Positions 15,828 to 23,346 of a stretch of 39,917 nucleotides of DNA are shown here, in pieces. The notes under the pieces were generated by a model that was not told the origin of the DNA, did not search any database, and saw nothing but the letters and a program-made list of their open reading frames with translations. How positions within the stretch are numbered: position 1 is the stretch's first letter; the number at the start of each line of letters is the position of its first letter. The position numbers and the translations under genes are program-made. The stretch is from contig VMSP01000183.1 in assembly GCA_013792135.1 (NCBI GenBank), positions 1 to 39,917 on the forward strand. Direction: 5' to 3'. This stretch comes from Desulfocapsa sp. (lineage in GTDB: Bacteria > Desulfobacterota > Desulfobulbia > Desulfobulbales > Desulfocapsaceae).

Positions 15828-18800
15828 TTTCTGATCCTCCACAGTGCTGATTGCCGGAGTGACCGCCGGAGCGAGCAAGGCAGCGGTCGAGCTGTTCCAG
15901 GGTTGTAAGATCGGGCAGATCAAAATAGACCCCGCTTCCGGCCATGCCGGGTTCCATGCCCCGGACAAACAGGTACATTATGCCGCCAAAATGAGTTGCA
16001 TATGTATAGTCGGTTAAGGTGGTCTGCAGATAGCGGTGGAGTATCAGGGTATACAGCCAGTATTGCAGGCCGTAGTTGTGGTCGTGCATGGCATGTTCCA
16101 GGGCTTTCCGGCCGTAATCCGACAGGCGGTTACCCAGCCAGTTGCTCTTATAGTCCATGATGTAGAATTTACCCTGATAGCGGCAGACAAGATCAATAAA
16201 ACCGGTGAGGTAACCATTTATGGTCTTCGGTGTGACCGGGCTTACCGTAGGTGATCCGACCAGGATACTATTGATCTGATCGGTGGAGCCGGATTGAAGC
16301 CGAAAATAAAAGGGCATCTCCCTGATGGTCTCGGCTTGTTCAAGATCGGCCAGAGAGAATGAGGCGGCTGTGCTTGCAGATAAGGGTGTCCTGACCACTT
16401 TTTGGAGCAGGGCAGCCATCTTGGTGGGACTCACCTCAACACCGAACCATGTGCACTGCTGTTTGATGGTCTCTTCAAAGCCATTGCCCACCGCCAGAGT
16501 GGCAAAAGAAATGTTTTCCAGCAGACCATGCACCACATTGCCCATCGGTGCTCCTTTCGGGAGATCTGGAAGGATGGGCTCGCTGCTTGCCTGGGGCAGG
16601 TCAACGCTGTCAAACTTCTCTGACCAAGGGGTTTGGTTGTCGGATTGATGGGACAGGGATGAATAACTGTGCAGCAGCCAGTCGGTGTGCAGATGACGAC
16701 CGGTGAATGACAGGGGCATGAGCTCATCCGCTCTTGCCTGCAGATTGCTTATCATTGTCAATTCATCATGATCGGCGGCAAGAAGTTCATAGGCCACAGA
16801 GTTGTCTGCAGCTTGTGTTTGCAGGGTTTTTATCTGGGATGCAAATTCCTTTTTCTGTTCCAGGGATAAGAGCCAAGCCAGGGCCGAATCCCGGGAATCA
16901 GTGATAAACCTGTTACCCTTCACCTCGGCCCAGAGGGCGTAACAGCGGCAGCGGGCCCGGGTCAGGGCCACATAGGCCAGTCGTAGCTCTTCCGCCAGTT
17001 CTTCCTGCAGTGCCTGTACTTTACGTTTTTCAAAAAGGGGGGAACCCAGATCCATGATCAGGTCTCTACCGGTTCCTTCGGCACTGTCATGACATGTTAT
17101 GCAATCCTTTGCCGTTTTGATGTAATTGCCGCGATGCCAGAGAAAAGGGCAGAAGACCACAGGATACTCCATCCCCTTGGCACTGTGCATGGTGACAATC
17201 TGGACTGCTTCTTCGTCGCTTTCCAGTCGCAGTTCGGTATTCTCCATCCCATGTTTTTCTTCTTTCATGGCCTGCAGCCACTGCAGGGTTTTGGTCGGCC
17301 CCATGCTCTCGTCCGTTTCTGCTGTTTGAATCAACTCAAGGAGGTGGTGGATATTGGAGATCTTACGCTCGGCCAGAGGTTGCCGTGTCAGATTGATCAA
17401 GATTTTTTCCATTTCAAGGAGACGGGTCATCATCGCCAGAAAGCCGCGTTCCTGCCAGAGCAGATGGTAGTCATGGAAACGGGTCAACCAGTGATCCACC
17501 TGCTCCGGGTCCTGCCAGGAGGCATACAATTCCATTCCATTCATACCAAACCAGGAACTGGTGAGTGCGGTCTTCAGGAGCATGAGGTCTCCAGGGGAGC
17601 AGAGGGCCTGCATGAGCAGAAAGAGATCATGGCATTCATTGGTGGTGAATACCGATTGCTGACTGGCTATGACCGCAGGAATTCCGGCAAGGGCCATGGC
17701 GGTCTGAAATTGTTCCGCCTGCTTATGACTCCTGACCAGAATGGCAATGTCTCTGGGTACCAGCGCTTGCTGCTGCAAGAGATTCTCTTTTGTGGCAGTC
17801 AGCATGATGGGATGCTCAGATCGCAGCAGACGCACGATCTCTGTGACCACATAAGAGACAATCTGCTTTGTTGCTTTGCCGGAACTCCATCTGCCGTCTT
17901 TGGCATCTGAGGCAGCCAGTTCGCAATAGACCATGACGGCCATAGTCTTTTGATCATCCAGCAGTTGGCCATCTTCCACGTGTTTAGCTGGAAGGACAGG
18001 GTGATAGGATAGCTCTTTGGAGGCGAAGGCATCTTCCCGTAACAGGAACAGCTGGTTGACGGCCTCAACCAGAGCTGGATGGGAGCGGTAGTTTTTTGCC
18101 AGGTTCAGGTGGATATCCGCCTGCTCACTGGCCTTGAAATAGGAGTAGATGTCCGCCCCCCGGAAGGTGTAGATGGCCTGTTTGGGGTCGCCGATGAGGT
18201 ACAGATAATGGGAAGAATCGGTAAAAAGGGCGGAAAAGATGGAGTACTGCGCATTATCCGTATCCTGAAACTCATCAATCAGGGCAGCCTGATAGCGGTC
18301 GCTGATGATCTGCTGCAGTTCCGGCCCTTGATTGCTCTGCAGAGAGTGCTCCAGTTGGGAGATTAGATCATCAAAGGAGAGCAGGTTTTGACGGCGCAGG
18401 ACATGGGTCAGTCCGGTTGCAAGTTCATGGACAAGGCCCATGCGGAAGGCCAGGGTCACATCCTGCCAGGCTTGGCAAAAGTCGGCAAGCTCCTGTTCCG
18501 GCAGGGGCAGGGTGGCGATAAAGGCCTCTTTTTTTTCTTCGCTTCCCTGTCCGACCCCGGCCCTGAACTTGTGGCCATTGAGCGCCTGCAGTATCCAGGC
18601 TGTGCTGAGAAACTCCATGTTGTCGGGTAGATGCAGGCTGTTGTGGCAGAGAAAGTCATCCATCTGCTGCCACCAGCCGGAAAAATTGTTCTGCAGCTCT
18701 GTCTTGAATTTTCCCTCGCTCAGGGCCTGTTCCAGAGTAAGGCGCAGAATATCCGCTCTGGTCTGCCACCAGTTGGAGAGGCGGTGTAGCTGCTCATCAA

Positions 18801-19470
18801 AACAATCCAGGGCATCATTTACTGTTTTTGCCTGTGGTTCAATCCGGGCGACCTGTTTTTCCGTGCCCCTGACACTCTGGTATAGATCATCAGGGGTCTT
18901 GTATATCCCGGTGATCAGGGCGCAGTGAAGGGGAGAAAGGGGATAGGCCATGCGTCGCCAGTAATCTTGGATGACTTGATTGCGCTGGTTGCTGAGATCG
19001 GTAGTCAGGGTAAAGTCAAAGAGTTGTCCGCTCTCCAGTGCCTGTTCCTGGAGCATACGCTGACAGAAACCGTGGATGGTGAAGACGGCGGCAAGGTCCA
19101 TATCGAGCAGGGCCATCTCCAGCCGCTCCCGGGCAAGGTGTTCGCTAATCCCATGCTCGGCGAGTCCGGCGTGCCAGGACGTAAGTGCGGGATCACTCTG
19201 GTTGCAGATATCGGGCCTGTGGATGTGGTCAAGGAGTTCCCGGGCCGATGCCAGCCGCGCGCGGATCCGTTCTTTAAGTTCTTCGGTGGCCGCCTTGGTA
19301 AAGGTCACCACCAGGATCTTCTGCAGGGGGAAACCAAATTCAGTGACAAAGCGCAGGACCAGCATGGCGATGGCAAAGGTCTTGCCTGTTCCGGCGCTGG
19401 CCTCAACCAGATTGACCCCTTGGTGCAGACGGTCGGTGGCGGCGTCAAATGTTTCTTGAGGAATATTCAT
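15820..19470 (-). CDS. recB: Exodeoxyribonuclease V beta subunit RecB
   Basis: About 1216 residues from the ATG at 19470, which has AGGAG eight bases upstream and overlaps the recC stop as ATGA. UvrD-type helicase motifs are clear: VEASAGTGKTFAIAM with Lys30, LIDEFQDTDNAQYSIF, GDPKQAIYTFRGAD, VTMHSAKGMEYPVVF and LRLAYVALTRARCR. The C-terminal nuclease domain is present (GYLTGFIDLV and YIMDYKSNWLG, with the catalytic Asp and DYK motif). RecB supplies the 3'-5' helicase and the only nuclease of RecBCD. Unlike recC and recD it contains no copy of the intragenic repeat that I could find. Confidence 0.96.
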   Translation of the reverse strand: MNIPQETFDAATDRLHQGVNLVEASAGTGKTFAIAMLVLRFVTEFGFPLQKILVVTFTKAATEELKERIRARLASARELLDHIHRPDICNQSDPALTSWHAGLAEHGISEHLARERLEMALLDMDLAAVFTIHGFCQRMLQEQALESGQLFDFTLTTDLSNQRNQVIQDYWRRMAYPLSPLHCALITGIYKTPDDLYQSVRGTEKQVARIEPQAKTVNDALDCFDEQLHRLSNWWQTRADILRLTLEQALSEGKFKTELQNNFSGWWQQMDDFLCHNSLHLPDNMEFLSTAWILQALNGHKFRAGVGQGSEEKKEAFIATLPLPEQELADFCQAWQDVTLAFRMGLVHELATGLTHVLRRQNLLSFDDLISQLEHSLQSNQGPELQQIISDRYQAALIDEFQDTDNAQYSIFSALFTDSSHYLYLIGDPKQAIYTFRGADIYSYFKASEQADIHLNLAKNYRSHPALVEAVNQLFLLREDAFASKELSYHPVLPAKHVEDGQLLDDQKTMAVMVYCELAASDAKDGRWSSGKATKQIVSYVVTEIVRLLRSEHPIMLTATKENLLQQQALVPRDIAILVRSHKQAEQFQTAMALAGIPAVIASQQSVFTTNECHDLFLLMQALCSPGDLMLLKTALTSSWFGMNGMELYASWQDPEQVDHWLTRFHDYHLLWQERGFLAMMTRLLEMEKILINLTRQPLAERKISNIHHLLELIQTAETDESMGPTKTLQWLQAMKEEKHGMENTELRLESDEEAVQIVTMHSAKGMEYPVVFCPFLWHRGNYIKTAKDCITCHDSAEGTGRDLIMDLGSPLFEKRKVQALQEELAEELRLAYVALTRARCRCYALWAEVKGNRFITDSRDSALAWLLSLEQKKEFASQIKTLQTQAADNSVAYELLAADHDELTMISNLQARADELMPLSFTGRHLHTDWLLHSYSSLSHQSDNQTPWSEKFDSVDLPQASSEPILPDLPKGAPMGNVVHGLLENISFATLAVGNGFEETIKQQCTWFGVEVSPTKMAALLQKVVRTPLSASTAASFSLADLEQAETIREMPFYFRLQSGSTDQINSILVGSPTVSPVTPKTINGYLTGFIDLVCRYQGKFYIMDYKSNWLGNRLSDYGRKALEHAMHDHNYGLQYWLYTLILHRYLQTTLTDYTYATHFGGIMYLFVRGMEPGMAGSGVYFDLPDLTTLEQLDRCLARSGGHSGNQHCGGSENG

Positions 19471-22400
19471 GGATTTTTCTCTCCTGCTGCCCAGATGGGG
19501 CCAAGGAAATCCTGACACAGCCGCTGGAATTCCGGGCCAAGCAAGGTGTCCGGATCACAATCACCATAGAGCAGGGCCAGCTCGGGTTCATAGCCCTGTT
19601 CCAGGCTGTTGGCAAGAGCTGTTATTGCCGCTTGCAGTGGCGGTGTTCTGGCCCGGAGCTTGTCCTGCTGCTGGATAAAGGTCCAGGCTGGTTCCACCAG
19701 CAGGTGGCTGGGAGAAAAAGAGCCTTGCCTGTAAATTGCCATCAGCTCACCAAGGTGGAAAAATGGGTCAGCGCAGGGCGGAAAGCAGAGATCCAGGTCT
19801 TTGGTCAGCAGATGGGTGGAGGTGGACGTTGCGGCAGCGGCGACGGCCAGGGATGGCCTAATGCAGCGCGAACCATGGATGGCAGTAGCGGCGACAAGCA
19901 GATGATGAATCCAGGCCTTGAGCAGATCTTTGCCCTTGCACTCTGTATAGCGGGCCAGCAGGATGCCGTTTTCATGGAGATCTGCAAGTTGGCCTACAAG
20001 GCGATATTCACCGATCTGCAGATCAATGAATAGATCCGGTAGCTGCTTGCCCATATTTTTGGCCTGGATCTGTACGGCAAAGGCTGACAGTTCCGGCAGC
20101 ATCCGGTCAAAGGCAAGCTGGCCGGGAGCACCCAGCATCCAGCGGCCCTGGGTTTTCAGTCTGGTGAGAACAGTTGCTTCCGCGTCAGCATCTGTCGCTA
20201 TCTCACCATCCAGGCATCTCTGGACCAGCTCTTGATTGATCAGATAGCGGTCAAGGCCGGACACGCTAAAGAGTTCACTGTTTACGGGTAGTTCGCTTTT
20301 GGTATCGAGCCGGATATTCAGCCTGTTGCGCACGAACCATTTTTGCGGATGGGCAAAGAAGCGGAATAGATCAACAAGGTTTACAGTAAAAGTGCCATCG
20401 TCGGGCAGCGATCCTGACCACCATGGCTCGGGGTTCTGTGTCTGTGGCGGGTGGAGCAGGGCCCTGGCCACTTCGCAATTATGCTCATTATAGCTGAACA
20501 GGCAGGACGCAGGCCAAGGATGGCTCAGTGTCGCGCGCTCCATGGATGGATGAAGCGGGACCTGGAAATAACGGGGGGAAAATGGTTGCAGGGGATGGGT
20601 CTGCATTGGATCTTCAATCCCGTAAGAGAGCCTGAGGGTCTCGATCAGTTCGGTGATCAGCACCGAGGGCGGGATACCATTTCCCGAGCGGTTCGACTGG
20701 CCTACATGGCTGAGATAGAGATACTTTCTGGCCGAGAGCAGGGCCTCAAGGAATTGGTAACGGTCATCGCCTCGTTTGGAGCGGTCTCCGGGGATGAATT
20801 TCTCACCCAGCAGATCAAAGGGCGGATGGCGGTCGGTTTTGGGAAAGACTCCATCGTTCAGCCCCAGCAGACAGACCGCTTGAAAGGGGATGGAGCGCAT
20901 GGGCAGCATGGAGCAGAAGGTGAGCTGGCCGCGCAGAAATCCGGCGCTGCTCTTGCTCTCCGAGGCCGTGGTCTCCAGCCAGGCCCGTATCACCTCAAGG
21001 GGGACATCGTGGTGGTGAAAGGCGCCAAAGCGACTGTCAAGAGTGGTCAGGATCTCCCGTAACTGGGCAAGATCCTCCATGTCCTGGCCAAACAAGGCAT
21101 CAACATAGGAGAGCAGAAGTGTTGACCAGGCAGAAAGCGGACGGGGCCGGGCAAGGACTTCTGCCGCCTGGGCCAGCAGTTCGATGAACTGGCACAAGCC
21201 GCCCAGAGGCCGGGCCTGACTTCCTTCGATATCGGGATAAGGCAGAATTCTGTCCACCGGCATATCCCAATCCATGGCATATCCCATGAGCAGCCGATCA
21301 AGTCCGGCCTGCCAGGTGACCTCTGCCTGTACGGGCGCAGACCAGGGATGGTCTAGTGTCGTGGGTGCCAGGGATGGCGCAGGAGCGACCAGGTCCAGGC
21401 TCTGCAGCTGTTTGCTTGAGAGCCCCCAGCGGATACCGGAGCTTGTGATCCAGTGCTGAATCAATTCGCAGTCGGACTCAGTAAGAGAAAAGGCAGGCAT
21501 AAGCTCCGGCCTTGCCAGCAGATCAATGACCTCAGACCAGGAGCAGCGGCTGACGGCCAGATCAAGAAATTGGAGAAACACTGCCAGGCTGGAGTTGTGG
21601 TGGCGCAGGCTGCGGTCGGCAATGGAGTGCTGAATATCATGAAAGATGGCCGGGATAATAGCGGCATATTCCTGGATGTCAGGGGCCATGACCACAATAT
21701 CCCGCAATTCCATCTCCGGGTTGGACTGGAGCCAGCGCAGGATCTGATCCTTGAGAACCATCACCTCTCGGACTGCAGAGTGGCAGGAGACGATGGTCAG
21801 GGAGGAATCAAGACATATCTTTTCATTGTCCTCCCTCTCTTTCCATCCGCCATCAAGCAGGTCTGATTGCAGGCGGTGGAGCAGGCAGGGTGTTTTCGTC
21901 TGCACCGGATCTTCGTAGCTGTCCGAGTCTATCAGGTTGTCAATACGATCAAGGAGCATGGCCTGAAAGTCCTGGCCCTGTTTTCCAAGGGAGTTCAACA
22001 GGGGGTGAATCTCAGGAATAAAAGGAATGGGTTCGAGATTTTCACCCAGTCGGCAAAGATTTTCCCGTATCAACTGCCGCTTGCCGGGAATGTCAAGCCA
22101 GTAGTTTTGACAGGGGGTGAGGAGATAGAGGTGGACCTCGCAATGGCAGGAGACGGCGTGCAGACAATCCAGCAGCAGGGGCGGCATACTGTGCAGACCA
22201 AAGACCGAGAGACGAGCGGGCAGGATGGCGGCAACGTCTTCAGGTCCCTGCAGCCGTTGGAGAAACCGGCGCAGCATCTCGCCCCGGTGCGGGGTGTTGT
22301 CAAGGGATTTGCGTAGTTGAGCCCAGAGGGCCATCTGCCATTCTTCCGCCGGATTGCTGCTGCTCAGCCTCTGCTGCTGCCAGCCATCGAGCATCTCCGT

Positions 22401-22841
22401 CCGCATAATCTGATACTGATCAAAGATATTGGCCAGTTGCTGGGAAAGTTGATAGCGTTTCAAGCCGCTCTGCTCCCCGCTCATATAGCGGAGAAGCGGC
22501 GCAAAGAGAGGGCTTGGCTTTTCCTGCCCCTGTTGCGTTATCTGCTGCAACAGGGCATCAATACGCCAGGAAAGCGCATCTCGGGCAAAGGCATCCGGAT
22601 TGATGACCATGTTCATCCGGTTGGCCATGAGATCGAAAAACCGGGTGGGCAAGAGATACTCAAAATTGCACCAGACCGTAAAGGCATCCGCCAGCCGCTG
22701 GGAGAGCATCCGCTCCATCCCCTGACTCTGGATGAGAAAATACTCCTTGGCAAACAGGTTGCGACGAGGCTCGTTGCGCAGGATCTCAACCAGCTGAGCG
22801 AGGAGATTTTCAGTCCTGTTGGAGAGATGGAGATAGAACAT
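19467..22841 (-). CDS. recC: Exodeoxyribonuclease V gamma subunit RecC
   Basis: A 1124-residue protein with family signatures: MFYLHLSNRTENLL at the start, AKEYFLIQSQGMERML, SVFGLHSMPPLLLDCL, LGLNDGVFPKTDRHPPFDLL and RSKRGDDRYQFLEALLSAR. RecC scans for Chi and scaffolds the complex. It is the first gene of recC-recB-recD. No clear ribosome binding site precedes the ATG at 22841. Three copies of the intragenic repeat encode about residues 484-503, 761-779 and 982-1000. The second separates HPLQPFSPRYF from LFSYNEHNCEVARAL, and the third splits KDLLKAWIHHLLVA from the following segment; both pairs are normally only a few residues apart in RecC. Confidence 0.95.
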   Translation of the reverse strand: MFYLHLSNRTENLLAQLVEILRNEPRRNLFAKEYFLIQSQGMERMLSQRLADAFTVWCNFEYLLPTRFFDLMANRMNMVINPDAFARDALSWRIDALLQQITQQGQEKPSPLFAPLLRYMSGEQSGLKRYQLSQQLANIFDQYQIMRTEMLDGWQQQRLSSSNPAEEWQMALWAQLRKSLDNTPHRGEMLRRFLQRLQGPEDVAAILPARLSVFGLHSMPPLLLDCLHAVSCHCEVHLYLLTPCQNYWLDIPGKRQLIRENLCRLGENLEPIPFIPEIHPLLNSLGKQGQDFQAMLLDRIDNLIDSDSYEDPVQTKTPCLLHRLQSDLLDGGWKEREDNEKICLDSSLTIVSCHSAVREVMVLKDQILRWLQSNPEMELRDIVVMAPDIQEYAAIIPAIFHDIQHSIADRSLRHHNSSLAVFLQFLDLAVSRCSWSEVIDLLARPELMPAFSLTESDCELIQHWITSSGIRWGLSSKQLQSLDLVAPAPSLAPTTLDHPWSAPVQAEVTWQAGLDRLLMGYAMDWDMPVDRILPYPDIEGSQARPLGGLCQFIELLAQAAEVLARPRPLSAWSTLLLSYVDALFGQDMEDLAQLREILTTLDSRFGAFHHHDVPLEVIRAWLETTASESKSSAGFLRGQLTFCSMLPMRSIPFQAVCLLGLNDGVFPKTDRHPPFDLLGEKFIPGDRSKRGDDRYQFLEALLSARKYLYLSHVGQSNRSGNGIPPSVLITELIETLRLSYGIEDPMQTHPLQPFSPRYFQVPLHPSMERATLSHPWPASCLFSYNEHNCEVARALLHPPQTQNPEPWWSGSLPDDGTFTVNLVDLFRFFAHPQKWFVRNRLNIRLDTKSELPVNSELFSVSGLDRYLINQELVQRCLDGEIATDADAEATVLTRLKTQGRWMLGAPGQLAFDRMLPELSAFAVQIQAKNMGKQLPDLFIDLQIGEYRLVGQLADLHENGILLARYTECKGKDLLKAWIHHLLVAATAIHGSRCIRPSLAVAAAATSTSTHLLTKDLDLCFPPCADPFFHLGELMAIYRQGSFSPSHLLVEPAWTFIQQQDKLRARTPPLQAAITALANSLEQGYEPELALLYGDCDPDTLLGPEFQRLCQDFLGPIWAAGEKNP
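19842..19895 (+). repeat. Intragenic repeat copy F (in recC)
   Basis: The plus strand reads GACGGCCAGGGATGGCC, then TAATGCAGCGCGAACC, then ATGGATGGCAGTAGCGGCGA. It is antisense to recC and encodes part of AIHGSRCIRPSLAVAAAA. The TAATGCAGC middle links it to copy D. Confidence 0.8.
20506..20560 (+). repeat. Intragenic repeat copy G (in recC)
   Basis: The plus strand reads GACGCAGGCCAAGGATGG, then CTCAGTGTCGCGCGCTCC, then ATGGATGGATGAAGCGGGA. It is antisense to recC and encodes LHPSMERATLSHPWPAS, between two RecC segments that are normally adjacent. Confidence 0.85.
21334..21390 (+). repeat. Intragenic repeat copy H (in recC)
   Basis: The plus strand reads GGCGCAGACCAGGGATGG, then TCTAGTGTCGTGGGTGCC, then AGGGATGGCGCAGGAGCGAC. 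It is antisense to recC and encodes VAPAPSLAPTTLDHPWSA. The internal direct repeat CCAGGGATGG is perfect in this copy. Confidence 0.85.
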
Positions 22842-22887
22842 GGTTTGGTGTTTGCTGAGCTTATGTGGATGAGGGCTTAAGGCCGCA

Positions 22888-23091
22888 TCAAGTAGTTTTT
22901 AATTTCTGGCATGATGGTGTTTGCGGCGCATCTTCGCCAATCAGCACGGGCTTGCCGTTTTCCCAGATCACGGCATACTGGCCAAGCCGTTTTTTCTTTT
23001 CCAGGGCCTGAGCGACCGCCTGTTTCAGGGATTCGAGCATTTGCAGTGTGTCTGGTGGCGTGGCAGTTGTTGTACTGGATGTATGGTTCAT
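22888..23091 (-). CDS. Small conserved protein of unknown function
   Basis: A 67-residue protein. The ATG at 23091 follows a strong AAGGAGG at ideal spacing; the longer open frame to 23160 lacks one. After a Thr-rich start it has a helix-prone stretch (LKQAVAQALEKKKRLGQYA) and then VIWENGKPVLIGEDAP. I recall similar small proteins beside zeta-toxin-like P-loop proteins, and here the gene directly follows the stump of such a protein (23147-23212). That suggests a former two-gene module, perhaps toxin-antitoxin, but the role of this partner is not established from sequence. Confidence 0.75.
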   Translation of the reverse strand: MNHTSSTTTATPPDTLQMLESLKQAVAQALEKKKRLGQYAVIWENGKPVLIGEDAPQTPSCQKLKTT

Positions 23092-23146
23092 AAACCGGCC
23101 TCCTTGATTAAGTGTTGATACGGATCTTGATTGAAAATTGACAATA

Positions 23147-23212
23147 CTACTCCAGGGCAAAGGTAGTTTTGCCTGCGCCGTTCGGGCCGGCGATGATCCA
23201 GCAGCTAGGCAT
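23147..23212 (-). pseudogene. Stump of a zeta-toxin-like P-loop ATPase/kinase gene
   Basis: The minus strand has a strong AAGGAGG, then ATG at 23212 and only 21 codons before TAG at 23147-23149. The peptide begins MPSCWIIAGPNGAGKTTF, the N-terminal strand and Walker A motif of zeta-toxin-family proteins, which normally run to around 200 residues. The rest of the domain is missing; the next gene starts 55 bases later. An internal deletion that kept the start and joined it to a stop codon is the simplest reading. Translation of the 21-mer remains possible. Confidence 0.8.
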
Positions 23213-23255
23213 CAACGTGCCTCCTTGTCAAAGGATTTAAGGTTGATCTTTATGA

Positions 23256-23283
23256 GTCAAGTATAAGTCAAGTTTTCTGTCAA
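23256..23283 (-). promoter_or_regulatory. Three phased GTCAA/TTGAC boxes
   Basis: GTCAA occurs at 23256, 23267 and 23279, spaced 11 and 12 bases apart, that is about one helical turn. On the minus strand these are TTGAC boxes upstream of the P-loop stump, and one is the perfect TTGACA. They could be a -35 element with operator copies for the small module. A convincing -10 was not found. Confidence 0.35.
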
Positions 23284-23346
23284 GCGGGTTCGCATCCTAC
23301 AGTGAATTCCATCTATCCTTGTTCCGGATTTGTTTGTTTTGTATCA

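Noticed and set aside
16651-16680. Possible repeat copy in recB (GGGACAGGGATGAATAAC)
   Set aside because: Only the first box is partly matched, and the encoded YSSLSH segment fits normal RecB sequence.
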